Positions 52,166-64,000 are shown, counted from the first letter of the stretch. The stretch: DNA of 64,000 bases from Conchocele bisecta (GCA_029237695.1 CM055279.1:19843919-19907918); one strand, 5' to 3'. The notes: generated by a model from the sequence alone, not told the origin. Program-made: numbers and translations.

Positions 52166-53775
52166 CAGCCCTGAAAAAATTAGAATAACCTGACCTGGTG
52201 CCAGGTCCATATCACACCAGTCACTTGGCCCCTTCCCCTAAAATAGGATTACGAATATCGTAATACTCACATAAGGGGTATAACCAGATTCAACTGTCAC
52301 ATACAAAATGGCAAAGACGTATGTGAGGGCCAAACCAGGTCTCCAGTCGGGATTCCGGTAAGGATGAACCCCGATCGTTAAATTACCCATCGCGTGCTCC
52401 CACCTGCCACCCACCATGTGATGCAAGTGGTTGTGACGTCACTCGAAACAGTGGTATGTGCCCAGCTCAAACGATGTTGTTATTCGGCGCCCATAAAAAA
52501 TCGGGAATCTGTCATGAATCGTAAGATGTTGCGATGCAACAAAACGTGCTTTACTTAGTTTGTGACCAGTGTAAACGCTGATCAACTTGCAGACTACTGC
52601 AACTTGATATGGGTTTACTATTTCACTATATTATATCATGAATAGCTGTCATGGACGAACATTTCAGGTCCTGAACTGAATGTGCAGGCCGATTTATGTT
52701 GCACTGATCGGAAATTCAGTAGAGCAAATCCTGTTTGTCACGACCAGTCATCTCTGCCTAACTAAGAAATGCGGTATTATTAATGGGCGTTTTTCGTTGT
52801 AACTCCCGGGTAGCCACACGAATAACACGAACACCACTAGAACGTGGGTTACTAGGGTAGCAACTTGACTTGAACCCCAGCAACGACTCTGGTTGTTCCT
52901 GTGATACTCGGGTTACTTGAGTATAACCCGTGAGTTACCACGAAAAACTACCAATGACTTACGACAGACTGTATTAAATGTGCCGAGTGGCCGAAGAAGA
53001 CGAGAATATTTAATAAATCTCAGTATATCGGTGATCGCAATCAACAACGTTAACGATCAATTGCACCGCTTTAGGCAATTAACTGGATTTTAAAAAAAAA
53101 CACAGTTCATAGACAGGTAGAGCGCGGCTCGAGCTTTGATCGTAATAAGTCGGATTCGGAGGTGTAAAAATTAGACAAACACAAACTTCGACATGACTTT
53201 CCAGTCATCGTATAGTAAAATAGCGAGAAATGAGTCCGCGGGACTTGAAAAATGTTTCGAGGGATCTCATTTTTCGAGGAGATGAATTTTGAGCAACCGC
53301 ATGTAAATTACATTAAACATATACGGAAAATTATCGGAACCGCGATGCTATTTCGAGTGAGCCCGACATTACGAGCCATCGTATTTCGAGCCATCGCGAT
53401 TTCACTGTAGTTGCAACTCTGTCTACAACGATACCGTTACAGTTATACGCTATTGAAACAACATGTATTAGTACCCATAACATAACAAAGTAATATATCG
53501 TCATATATCACAGGATATAGATTAAAACTATATAAACTAATAAACAGAACAATCCGCTTGGCTCGTATGAAAATAGTTCCCGTGGTAGTGGTGTATATTG
53601 ATTATCTCCCTTGCCAAAAATAGTTCACTGATTTATTAATTCCAGATAAGAAGTGTTTGCGTAATGATGATCATATTATTGTAATTGTTTTGAGAGTAAC
53701 TGACAGCCTTTGATGAATATAGAATATATTTATTTCATGTGACAGCCATGCCACATATATATTCAGTTGACTTAC
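52166..53775. other. No recognised gene
   Basis: Short open frames only. 53,340-53,410 has repeated ATTTCGAG(T/C)GAGCC and CATCG motifs. Confidence 0.4.
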
Positions 53776-53861
53776 CGGTACAGTCAGTTTCACGAAACCT
53801 GTCCAAATTTTACAGCTACTGTATATCCACAATGTAAATGTAACAGGAAGAGAAAATATTC

Positions 53862-53937
53862 ATCCGACCCGAAACTCGAACCCGTCACCTCCCACTTACA
53901 AGGTGGTCGCTCTACCGACTGAGCTAATTGACTCCGA
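53862..53937 (-). repeat. tRNA-like sequence (Thr-like, TGT) in MITE B
   Basis: On the minus strand, a perfect D arm GCTCAGTCGGTAGAGC, an anticodon arm ACCACCTTGTAAGTGGG (loop anticodon TGT), and B box GGGTTCGAGTTT. The acceptor stem does not pair, so a SINE/tRNA relic is more likely than a working tRNA gene. The flank CCAGGTTTCGGAGTCAATT also occurs in B copies without the tRNA part. Confidence 0.65.
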
Positions 53938-54038
53938 AACCTGGATAGATACCTCGGAAATGATCTAACTAAGAAAATAAAAGTTAACCATTTGAAAATC
54001 TGTCCACTATTTCTGAAATTAGAAAAAAAATCTCCATA

Positions 54039-54506
54039 TTAAAGGTACATGCCGACTCAGTAGGCACAACATGTTCTTCATTCATTCACCATTACCCCAC
54101 GTATTGATTGGCATTATTATACATTTTATATCAGACGTAAATTTTCACACTGATATTAGGGGCGATAACTGTGTTTCCCTAAAATGTTAACGGACATTAC
54201 TATTTGGTATCTGCATTTATTTTTTGATGTGCAATGATCATACTTTATAATCTGATGAAAAGCTCATTTTTTTCAGGTGACACATTTCAGTAGTATAAAT
54301 AATTAACAAATAGCATGCCTCATTTGCATATGAAAATAGCCTGATACCACCGCGCGTCACTATCAATAAAATAAATATTACTAAATGATAATATCTGTAT
54401 AGCGGGCACTCATAATTTTTAGAACTGGTGGAATAGTGACACAATTATACACTTATTTAATTCCTATAAATAACATTTGTGCCCACTAAGTGGGTATGTA
54501 CCTTTA
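54039..54506. mobile_element. MITE family L nested in MITE B
   Basis: TTAAAGGTACATGCCGACTC ... GTGGGTATGTACCTTTAG. It interrupts the right half of the B element. Confidence 0.82.
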
Positions 54507-54784
54507 GATTCATGAAATATAAAGAAAGCTCATTTTTAAATTTTGTGAAAACATTTAATATTATCCAAAAAGATATTTGTTTTTTGTTGTTTATATAGCC
54601 GTAACAAATGGGCAGGTTTCGTGAAACAGACAGTAGTATATATTGATTTATTTAATGGTTAAACAGCTAACATCATGATAAACATTGTGAAATCTAAAAT
54701 GAATGCCACTTAGCGTTCAGTAGAAACTAATTCCTTGATAAAGGCCTTGTGCCGAAACGTCTGAAAAGTGGGTTCGTGTTGCCG

Positions 54785-55075
54785 ATTTCATCAAAATTGC
54801 AAAGTATACTTATCTATCAAAGTATACTTTGAGAGAGTACTCATTTATTTTTCCAGAAATGCATTATTTCATATAGAAATAACCACTGCATATATTTGAT
54901 GATTAAAAGTATGCATAGTTATTATACTGAACTTATTACATTATCACAGCCAAAATGGCTGTGATAATGTAATAAATTCAGTATAATAAAAATTAATAAA
55001 TTTATCCTTAGATTGAAAATTTCTCCCTCAAAGTATACTTTGTTAGAAAAGTATACTTTGCAATAATTCCAGCAC
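54785..55075. repeat. MITE, AAGTATACTT family
   Basis: GCAAAGTATACTTATCT at the left, AAAGTATACTTTGCAATA at the right, with the hairpin ATTATCACAGCCAAAATGGC / GCTGTGATAAT in the middle. Confidence 0.8.
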
Positions 55076-55247
55076 AAAATTATTTACACAATTCCCTAAC
55101 ATTTGATTGGCCCGTAGCAAGTCTGTCCAAAATTTATATCCCAGTAAACTCCCACGCCGAACTACTTTCCGTAACCGTGAGGCGCAGTTAAAATAATTCT
55201 TAAGAAAACGGAAAATAAACACATTTTATTGATGCTGGATTTATAGT

Positions 55248-55396
55248 GAATGAATGGCCTTTTTGTTGAATTTATCGGGGATATAAACTTGGAAAAGTCG
55301 CGGGAATACTGGACGAGGCCTTCCGGCCTTCGTCCAGCATTCCCGCGACTTTTCCAAGTTTATACCCCGATAAATTCAACAAAAAGGCCATTCATT
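55248..55396. repeat. Long hairpin, second copy
   Basis: Arms GGCCTTTTTGTTGAATTTAT and CGGGGATATAAACTTGGAAA pair with their inverses around GGCCTTCCGGCCTTC. Same flanks as the 37.8-kb copy (ACTCCCACGCCGAACTACTT at about 55,147). Confidence 0.92.
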
Positions 55397-55439
55397 CCTA
55401 TAATGTTGGTGAAATAGGCTACTGGTGTTGGCAGAATTG

Positions 55440-56370
55440 TTGTTTAGTAATGGCATGGGCACTGTCACTGATGGAAAATAATCAACACTGACATGCGATT
55501 GGCATGGATTGTGACAAACTTTTTTCGCATGAGTTTAGAGTGTTCTTTTGGTCGACTTTAGCAAAGCTCAAGAGGCGTTATGTAAATGCTGGAGACATTT
55601 CACATTTGCTACGTAAAAGATGACCATGTATGTTGGCGCTTCGAGCAGGCAGATGGATATGTCTTACATGATTTTGTAATTATGGTGTGCCATGAGGACA
55701 TGGGGGCCGTGATTATTCTACCATGTGCTATTTTATTTAATTGAGCAGATGCACTTTCACTTTGTTCATTATCAATATGTTTTTCAAATGCATTCGTGAC
55801 CTATGCTGAACCAGATCTGACTGACATCTGTGTAGTCCTAACTGTATCACCACTGATTATATGCACAACCTGTGTTTTGGATCACATTATTGCTATTATT
55901 ATTATAGTAATAACCTGCATTCACATATGCCAGGTTGAGTAATTGATCATTGAATATTGCTTATTGACTATCAATTATTATACTGTAAATTTATTTTAGT
56001 AATCTGTGGACCCCATCTGATCGTGGCGCATTGCCTGCCTACATGAAGTTTATAGACGTCACCTTTCTTAGTATTTATCATACATGCTTTGCTCGTTTCT
56101 TAATCCACCTGCTTGTGGACTGAATTTCTTTGTATAAATAAAATGATGTGTTCTTTTCCCAACATCCACCACCTAATTAATCCCATCGGTCAAGTCATCA
56201 GATAAGTGGTTTGCTATTCTGCATTGTTGTTGACATTCGGCGGGCAAACGAGCTAATGAGTGGGCTGAATCTGTAGGGCACCGATACATGTAGTATGTAT
56301 CTGTTATGTAGTATTTTGAGTGCACCATCTACACCATCGTATTTGTATCGCAGTCCTGTATGGTACATGG
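55440..56370. other. No recognised gene
   Basis: Less repetitive than its neighbours, but no long open frame. AATAAAATGATGTG near 56,137 could be a poly(A) signal of an unrecognised transcript; not supported further. Confidence 0.35.
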
Positions 56371-56384
56371 ATCAGTAGCCGACT

Positions 56385-56665
56385 TCATCAAAATTGCAAA
56401 GTATACTTATCTAGCAAAGTATACTTTGAGGGAGTAATCATTTATTTTTCCCGAAAAGCATTATGTCATATGGAAATAACGACTGCATATATTTGATGAT
56501 TAAAAGTATGCAGAATTATTACACTGAATTTATTACATTATCACAGCCAAAATGGCTGTGATAATGTAATAAATTCAGTATAATAAAAAAATAATAAATT
56601 TATCTTTAAATTGAAAATTTCTCCCTCAAAGTATACTTTGCTAGATAAGTAATACTTTGCAATGT
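56385..56665. repeat. MITE, AAGTATACTT family, second copy
   Basis: Near-duplicate of 54,785-55,075 in the same orientation, including the ATGGCTGTGATAATGTAATA hairpin. Confidence 0.8.
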
Positions 56666-57290
56666 TGGTGAAATAGGCTACTGATCTATGCACTGGAGCC
56701 TCATACACGTATTGCTCATTCACTGGAGAATTGTAGTCCTCGATTGCATGTAATTGTGCTGACATGCCTGAGCTTTTTTAAATTGTGACTGGTCTCATTC
56801 CTTCATGGTGAGTCGTTTGTCACAATTTCCATGCCAGTTATGCATACAATACTCGCTGGTCCAGCTAGCTATATACATTGAATTATAATGATAATGTAAA
56901 TGTTTGCTACATTTCTCGATCAATAACCGTTATTATTGGTCGCGAAATATGGCATACATTGCATTTTCTTTTTCTTTTGAATTTGTACATACGTTCCTAG
57001 TTCGCTTGACATTGTTATTATACATGTACATGTTATGCTCTCCTATATGGATGAAATAAAGATTATATATGCCGGACAATTAATGACATCCGGCGGCATC
57101 CGTTTGAACGTAGCTACACACGTGTGTGACTGATTATGGCAGCTCAAAATAAAGAATTCATTTCATCTCGAAATTGTCAAAACACAAGTACGCTTAACTG
57201 ACACATACCTGCAATACATTGCAGAATCATTCTACGAAATGTCAGAGACTTCTGTAACAAAACAAGACAATTTGTAACAAAATACCAATT

Positions 57291-57800
57291 AAAGGCCCAC
57301 TCAGTAGGCACAAAATGTTACTTATATCATTATATCAGGGACATCATCGTAGACATTTTCTCGCAAAATAAACATTCATTCACCATTACCCTATGTATTG
57401 ATTAGTATTATTATACATTTTATATCAGACATAAATGTTCACACTGATATCAGGGACAATAACCGTGTTTCCTTAAAATGTTAACGGACATTACTATTTA
57501 TTATCTGTATTTATATTTTGATGTGCAATGATCATACTTTATAATCTGTCGAAAATATAATTTTTTCAGGTGACACATTTAATTAGTATAAATAAGTAAA
57601 AAATAGCATGCCTCATTTGCATACGAAAATAGCCTGATACCACCGCACATCACTACCAGTAAAATATGTATTTCTAAATGATTTTATCTGTATAGAGGGC
57701 ACTTGTAATTTTTAGAACTGGTGCAATGAAAACACAAGTATACACTTATTTAATTCCTATAAAGAACGTTTTGTGCCTACTGAGTGGGCATGTAAATTTA
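57291..57800. mobile_element. MITE family L, third copy
   Basis: GGCCCACTCAGTAGGCACAA at the left and TTGTGCCTACTGAGTGGGCA at the right, with the same interior as 36,623-37,128. Confidence 0.8.
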
Positions 57801-58047
57801 ACATTTATTTCCTCATTTTTCGGATTCTGGCTCGGCTGTCTGTTTGACCACGAATTACAAGCGACTGCCGCACAGTTCGTCCTCGCTGATGATTGCAACC
57901 AGCGTATAAATAATCCAAGTATAACTAGATGAATGAGTAAAGATTAATGAGTATATTAAACAATACAAACGTAGAAATGATTCAATAAATAAATGATGTC
58001 CGTTAAATCTACACGTTATTCTGTAAAAAACCTGTATCGACCAATCA

Positions 58048-58547
58048 NNNNNNNNNNNNNNNNNNNNNNNNNNNNNNNNNNNNNNNNNNNNNNNNNNNNN
58101 NNNNNNNNNNNNNNNNNNNNNNNNNNNNNNNNNNNNNNNNNNNNNNNNNNNNNNNNNNNNNNNNNNNNNNNNNNNNNNNNNNNNNNNNNNNNNNNNNNNN
58201 NNNNNNNNNNNNNNNNNNNNNNNNNNNNNNNNNNNNNNNNNNNNNNNNNNNNNNNNNNNNNNNNNNNNNNNNNNNNNNNNNNNNNNNNNNNNNNNNNNNN
58301 NNNNNNNNNNNNNNNNNNNNNNNNNNNNNNNNNNNNNNNNNNNNNNNNNNNNNNNNNNNNNNNNNNNNNNNNNNNNNNNNNNNNNNNNNNNNNNNNNNNN
58401 NNNNNNNNNNNNNNNNNNNNNNNNNNNNNNNNNNNNNNNNNNNNNNNNNNNNNNNNNNNNNNNNNNNNNNNNNNNNNNNNNNNNNNNNNNNNNNNNNNNN
58501 NNNNNNNNNNNNNNNNNNNNNNNNNNNNNNNNNNNNNNNNNNNNNNN
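58048..58547. other. Assembly gap, 500 N
   Basis: Exactly 500 N. The right flank starts TTGATTGTGGAAGGCACAT, the reverse complement of the left flank of the first gap. Confidence 0.95.
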
Positions 58548-59646
58548 TTGATTGTGGAAGGCACATGCATTTTTATATTTCTGACTTGTGCAGTCGAAAC
58601 ATGACTGTATTTGGAATATTTATTCTAATAGTAGTCCCCCTCATATATTTTCAGTATTTTCAAATAATTTTATTTTCACAGAAAATTGCATAGCCCCGGG
58701 GGCGTTTATTATAATAATTACGGTAATTACATGGCTAGTGGGTTTTTCAAAAAGTGCATTCCACTCCCCCAATACAATTAATTCTGAAATTGCCCTTAGA
58801 AGATGTGCAATATTTCAGGAAAAATATTTACAGTATTTCCCATAAATGACATCAACAGTCAACAAACTCTCGCAGTGTGCCGGAATCCCGAGGACTCCTG
58901 TTTTGTAGGAGGGAGGAATCCTTGAACTTTGAAGATCCCATTCAACATAGTGTAAAAATTGTGATGTCCATATTGCGGAATCCCTGGCTCAACCGTGAGT
59001 ACAAGGCTGCTACGACGAAAATTATTAAAATGTCATGACAAGTTTTAGTGCAATGAATCAAATTTCTAATGCACTCTATAAATATCACGCAATCTGATTG
59101 GCTGATGGTCATACATTACAGGTATATCATTGTTGATGAACGGTCGCAATATGCATTACTACGCCAGTAGTAAAGGAGTGCATTAGCAATAGGTTAACCG
59201 CATTGCAATTTTGAAATTTGCGGCGTATATCAGAAAATAATAGGTCACAAAACATGTTTAATGGCTCCGCTAGCGCATCGCCATTAAACAGATTTTCTGA
59301 CCCATCATTTTCTGATATACACCGCAAATTTGAAAATTACAATACAGTTAACCCTATATTACAATACAGTTAACCCTATATTACAATACAGTTAACCCTG
59401 TATTACAATACAGTTAACCCTATATTACAACAACATTCACATTGAGTGGCGTGTTGGTGGGGTGGGGGTGGGGTGGGGAGTGGTGCACCCATACCTTCCC
59501 CGGATCAATCTTACCCTATACAGTTAACCCTATAGTTTACATAACAATGTTGGGTATGGTTCAGTACATGGCAGCTAGCACACACAGTTCATTTTGATGG
59601 ACATGAGTTACACCTTAATTTTTCATATCCTCTGGGGGCAATTTAA

Positions 59647-60132
59647 CTACTGTCTGTTTCACGAAAGCTGCCCAAATTTTACAGCCATATAAACAATGCA
59701 AAAACATTTTTTTTTTTTTGGATAATATTAAATTTTATAATAAATTAAGAATGAGCCTTCTTTTTATTTCGCGAAATTTGGTCAAATATTGCTTTGGTCA
59801 CAGAAAATTGATTTGTCTATGGAAATTTAACATGGAGGAAAAGAAGGTAGAGGAGCTGTTGGAGGAGTCAAAAAACGAAAATCTAAAAATGTCCCCATGT
59901 TAAATCCCCATAGACATCTTCACTTTTGTGAAGATGTCTATGCAGACTATGGGGATTTAACATGAGGAAATTATTTTTTTGCAATAAAATCAATATTTCA
60001 CCAAATTTCATGAAATAAAAAGAATGCTCGTTCTTAAATTTTGCTTTAATTTAATATTATCCAAAAAAATATTGTTTTTACATTGTTTACACAGTCGTAA
60101 AATTTGGTCAGCTTTCAGGAAACAGACAGTAA
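59647..60132. mobile_element. MITE family B, right arm only
   Basis: CTACTGTCTGTTTCACGAAA ... GGAAACAGACAGTAAG. An internal hairpin is built around CCCATAGACATCTTCAC / GTGAAGATGTCTATG. Confidence 0.85.
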
Positions 60133-60379
60133 GTTTATGATGATTGTTTATAATTTGCTTCTCACATTACCATGGTTAACTAACATTACCATTTTACAAT
60201 TCCATCAACACATTATTACATAAGAACACCGAAGATTTTCCAACATTGGCTGTCAGTGTAAATTTTATTCTAAAATTAAGTTTTGCCCTTACAAACTTTT
60301 TATCTTACGAAGCGTAGTGAAAAAGGTTCTGGGTGTTAACTGCTGCTCAAAAACTATTTTTATCGAGAGCCTGTCGAGG

Positions 60380-62790
60380 CATGGCCGTTCAAGAAGGTGA
60401 TACACACATGTACCAAATTTGGTTACGATCCGTCAAGTAGAGCTCTAGTTATTGTGTAAAATGTTAAAAGTAAAAATGGCCACTAAGGGGAGATAAGTCA
60501 TCCAACAATTTTGAAAATGAATAATGTTCTTCATCTTGCCGTGATAAACATGTTAACCAAATTTGGTTATGATCCGTAAAGTGGCACTTGAGTCACTACG
60601 TGGACAAGGAAACTGAGTGCGAAAATGATCACAAAGGGGAGATAAGTCATCGGAAATTTTTGAAATTTTGAAAGGCGAATACATAACATGTCCCGTTTTT
60701 CTCAAAGAACACCATAAAAATAGAAAATAAAAAATAGATAACAAGAGTGCCGAAGGTCACAATATACGCCCGTCGAGGCAAGGCCAGTCAACAAGGGGAG
60801 ATAACTCATCTTGAGGTTATAAACATGTAAACCAAATTTGGTTACGATCCGTGAAGTAGAACTCGACTTATTGCCTGGAGAAGGATACGGAGTCCGAAAA
60901 TTAAAAATAGCCGCCAAGGGGAGATAATCGGTTAATTGGTTATGATCGGTCAAGTAGAACTTGAGTTATTGCGTTGACAAGGATACAGAGTGCGAAAATT
61001 AAAAATGGCTGCCAAAGGGAGATAAGTATCGTAAATTTTTCAAAATCAATAGGCTTCTTCGTCTAACCATGATAAACATGTATACCGAATTTGGTTTCAA
61101 TCGGTGAAATAGAACTGGAGTTATTGCGTGGACAAGGATACAGAGTGCGAAAATTAAAAATGGCCGCCAAGGGGAGATAATCGGTTAATTGGTTATGACC
61201 GGTGAAGTAGAACTTGAGTTAAAATCAATAGGCTTCTTCGTCTTGCCGTGGTAAATATGGATACCGAATTTGGTTATGATCGGTCAAGTAGAACTTGAGT
61301 TATTGCGTGGACAAGGATACAGAGAGCGAAAATGAAAAATGGCTGCCAAGGAGAGATAAGTATCGGAACTTTTTCAAAATCAATAGGCTTCTTTGTCTTG
61401 CCATGTATAGCGAATTTGGTTTCGATTGGTGAAGTAGAACTTGAGTTATTGCGTGGATAAGGATACAGAGTGCGAAAATGAAAAATGGCCGCCAAGGGGA
61501 GATAAGTCATCGGAAATTCTTGAAAATCAATAGGCTTCTTCAGGTTGCCGTGATAAACATTTATACCAAATTTGGTTACTAGTTATTGCGTGGACAAGCT
61601 GTGCCCGCCCGCCCGTACAAGATGAATACATAATACGTCCCGTTTTTTCAAACGGGCGTATAAAAAGACAGAACAAATTCAGCAAAGTAAACAACTACGT
61701 ATCCAGGCCATACCTGTATATCGTTCTGCATCTTGGCACTGGCGGTGCGACGTGGCTCCTGTAGTTTCTGGGTGGCCGTCTGTCGTGCCCGGGGTATCAC
61801 CTCCGGCTTATCCCGCTCTGCCCGTGCCGGGGACTCATGCCTGTAACCGTATATGTGGCTGTGACTGGAGAAATGGGGCTTATGGGACTTGTGACCAGTG
61901 TAGCTCCTGATCAAATGGCATACTCCTGTAGCCTAATAGCGATATATATGCTTGTTAGAATAATAATGGGTGTTGCATTAATGGAATGGCGAACAGTGCA
62001 GATCCTGGTCGGACAGATTTTGCACAGGCTGATGTGGATCTACAATGGTCGCAAAACATATAAGCCCCATTTCTCCAGTCACAGCCACATATAAACACTG
62101 TCCATAATTGATAATGGAAACGACCATTCAACGTATTGCATTTATATCTCAGTAAATTACATTAGCCCCACGTGACATCGCGCGACGTTGATTCATTAAA
62201 GTTTGTTTGACGTCATTAACAAACATGACGCGCATTGTCGTTGTCAATAACGTCACACTATTGACCGGCAACGTGGCTGTTCTATGAATTGCGACAAAAT
62301 GATGTAAATAATAAGGTTCCTAATTTTAAAGCCGTGTTTGGTTATTTACATTTTTGAAACTAGTCGAAAATGCAATGGAAATATAAGAAATACAAGAGTT
62401 CCGAAGGTCACAATATACGCCCATCGGGGCAAGGCCACTCAACAAGGGGAGATAACTGAAAATCAATAGCCTTCTTCGTCTTGTCGTGATAAACATGTAT
62501 ACCAAATTTGGTTACGATCGGTGAAGTAGAACTTGAGTTATTACGTGGACAAGGATACAGAGTGCGGAAATTATAAATGGCCGCCAAGGGTAGATAAGTC
62601 ATCGGAAATTTTTAAAAATCAATAGGCTTCTTTGTCTTGCTGTGTTAGACATGTATACCGAATTTGGTTTTATCCGTGAAGTAGAACTCTAGTAGTTATT
62701 GCGTGGACAAGCTGTGCCCGCCCGTCCGCCGCCCGCCCGCCACCTGCCAGTACAAGATGAATACATAATACGTCCCGTTTTTTCCAAACG
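60380..62790 (-). repeat. Repeat C block, right arm
   Basis: Inverse of 20,385-22,785, with the same units and the GCCCGCCCG run at both ends. Confidence 0.85.
61714..61840 (-). CDS. Possible coiled-coil exon, right-arm copy
   Basis: Same 127-base length, acceptor and donor as 21,343-21,469, frame still open (HESPARAERDKPEVIPRARQ, then ...TASAKMQNDIQ). Several amino-acid changes and no indel. Whether it is expressed cannot be told. Confidence 0.35.
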
Positions 62791-63104
62791 GGCGTATACA
62801 AAGTATCTAGCCAACATGGAGAAATTTTGTGCCAACATTATGTACAGAAATGTATAGATTGTTTTCCCTGAAACAATATCAGCAAATATACAGCGATGCA
62901 AAAAGTAAGATAACACAGAGCCAGGGGCCCGTTTCACTAAACTTCGTATAACTAAAATGTTCGTCAGTGCAAAATTATGATAGTCTGTAAATTTCAAATT
63001 ATCAAAGTGTTCTTGTAAACAATTATAACACAGAGCAAGGTTCACATGAGGCAAGCCATGTGACTGTGTACATTAGAAAATGAAACTTTTACAGAAACTT
63101 TATG

Positions 63105-63465
63105 CAGAGCTCCAGATAAGGTGAGTATTGTCGTATTTTACGTAATTATTGTAGCTGAATACGCAATGATTATCAAAAGTGGGAGTACACAATACGTACA
63201 GCAATGTGAAAATACGCATTTATTTTCCAATTGAGTCGTGAAAATACTGTCATAAAATTGAAAATTCACTTAGTTGAGCTGCAAAAAGCAAACAAATGTT
63301 TGCTTTTTGCAGCTCAAATAAGTGAATGTTTAAATAATTTTTTATCATTTTTCCCTATTTAGTAATGAAGAAAATCAATAATCCATTTGTAAAAGTAAAT
63401 TAAACAATGATTTTGAAATCAGGGGGTGTAGGACGCTTTAGACAAAACACTTATCTGGAGCTCTG
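63105..63465. repeat. MITE family A, right arm
   Basis: Counterpart of 19,715-20,075 with the same length (361 bp) and a few substitutions. Confidence 0.85.
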
Positions 63466-63624
63466 TTTATGACGTCGAAAGTGGACAAAATATTCTGAAC
63501 CAATTCGGAATTCTATTCCGAATTTTGGTCTGAACATTTTTTGCACTTTCGATGCCAGGAAATATTGTAAATTGTGCAAACATTTTTCATAAATGAAACA
63601 ATTATCTCACTATAACTTGGCTTA

Positions 63625-63833
63625 CAGGGGGCCGTTTCACTAAACTTTGTACAACTAAAATATTTGTAAGGGCAAACTTATGATAGTCTGTATTTCACAT
63701 TAACAATGTGTTCTTGTAAACAATTATTGGATTTACATTTATAGGCTGCATATACTCAATAAATGTAAATCCATGAATTGAAATTTACAGACTATATTCT
63801 AAATATACACGTACGAACAGTGAAACGGCCCCC
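63625..63833. repeat. MITE family K, right arm
   Basis: Counterpart of 19,361-19,556, with GGGGGCCGTTTCACTAAAC and GTGAAACGGCCCCC ends. Confidence 0.8.
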
Positions 63834-63849
63834 TGTATCTCATAATAGC

Positions 63850-64000
63850 TTACACAGATTGCGCAGAAGCAGCAGCGCCTCTTTCATTTGGATACCCTTC
63901 TGTTTCACCCACTTCATCACCATCTACACAGTCCTGAGCATTTCGTAAATCGGCAAGTATTTCCTTGGCCGTCCTGTGCATGTCAAAACCATGCTTTTCA
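63850..64000 (-). CDS. Partial second copy of PARP12-like exon 1
   Basis: On the minus strand this reads into the last 50 codons of the exon 1 frame (KHGFDMHRTAKEILADLR, then NAQDCVDGDEVGET) and ends at TAA 63,850-63,852 or at the donor just before. It differs from the first copy by at least one amino acid (H to N after ADLR). Its start lies beyond the window. No further PARP exons are found on the minus strand down to 48 kb, so any complete gene would have to lack or misplace them. Confidence 0.85.
   Translation of the reverse strand, partial: EKHGFDMHRTAKEILADLRNAQDCVDGDEVGETEGYPNERGAAASAQSV

Larger units (their letters stand above)
53780..54636. mobile_element. MITE B containing a tRNA-like part and a nested MITE L
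   Basis: ACAGTCAGTTTCACGAAACC and GGTTTCGTGAAACAGACAGT ends. Two things lie inside: the tRNA-like block at 53,862-53,937 and a complete family L element at 54,039-54,506. Confidence 0.8.
58548..64000 (-). repeat. Right arm of the inverted duplication
   Basis: Reverse complement of 19,195-23,927, continuing past the window end. It contains a full MITE B (59,647-60,132) where the left arm keeps only about 24 bp of its end (GCTTTCGTGAAACAGACAGT at 22,800). Confidence 0.92.

Noticed and set aside
53862..53937. A functional tRNA-Thr gene
   Set aside because: D and anticodon arms are good, but the acceptor stem does not pair and it lies inside a MITE.
57993..58604. Long open frames across the second N block
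   Set aside because: Same artefact; only a few real codons at each end.

Overview
This is nuclear DNA from an animal, most likely a bivalve mollusc; the species cannot be fixed from the sequence. It is AT-rich and intron-bearing, with GT/AG splice sites. It is densely packed with short non-autonomous transposons and with dispersed repeats of types I associate with bivalves (GTCCG-rich headers, 'AAGATGGCCGCC' units, gagctCCAGATAAG termini). Most open frames in it are chance or repeat-derived.

The one clear host gene is on the + strand and fills the middle of the window (about 18.52-48.17 kb). It encodes a PARP12/ZC3HAV1-type protein: a winged-helix-like N-terminus with four CCCH zinc fingers (exon at 18.6 kb), a fifth CCCH finger and first WWE domain (30.1 kb), a second WWE domain (34.5 and 38.2 kb), and a PARP catalytic domain over three exons (41.5, 43.4, 47.7 kb) with an H-Y-I triad. 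Splice phases agree across seven exons, giving a protein of about 715-723 aa depending on the exon 1/2 junction. An intron acceptor just upstream of the start implies a 5' UTR exon that I could not place. Family knowledge points to RNA binding plus mono-ADP-ribosylation in stress or antiviral responses; nothing here tests that.

Layout: 1-11.6 kb is repeats with no recognised gene. At 11.67-13.01 kb is a nearly complete but dead Tc1-like transposon with TA duplication and a DD34E signature. From 13-18.5 kb there are hairpin elements and foldbacks. From 18.5-48.2 kb lies the PARP12-like gene, its introns filled by nested MITEs, minisatellites and a ~2 kb DNA transposon. From 48.2-58.0 kb there are repeats and hairpins without a recognised gene. 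From 58.5-64 kb is an inverted copy of 19.2-23.9 kb, ending inside a second, partial copy of the PARP12-like first coding exon on the - strand.

Two runs of exactly 500 N (23,928-24,427 and 58,048-58,547) abut the same 19-bp sequence in opposite orientations. The inverted duplication may therefore be a real paralogous duplication or an alternative haplotype wrongly scaffolded. The most unusual observation is that in three introns of the PARP12-like gene the preceding exon's 3' end together with its splice donor has been duplicated or tandemly amplified (34.70-34.95, 41.62/41.87 and 43.48-46.24 kb).
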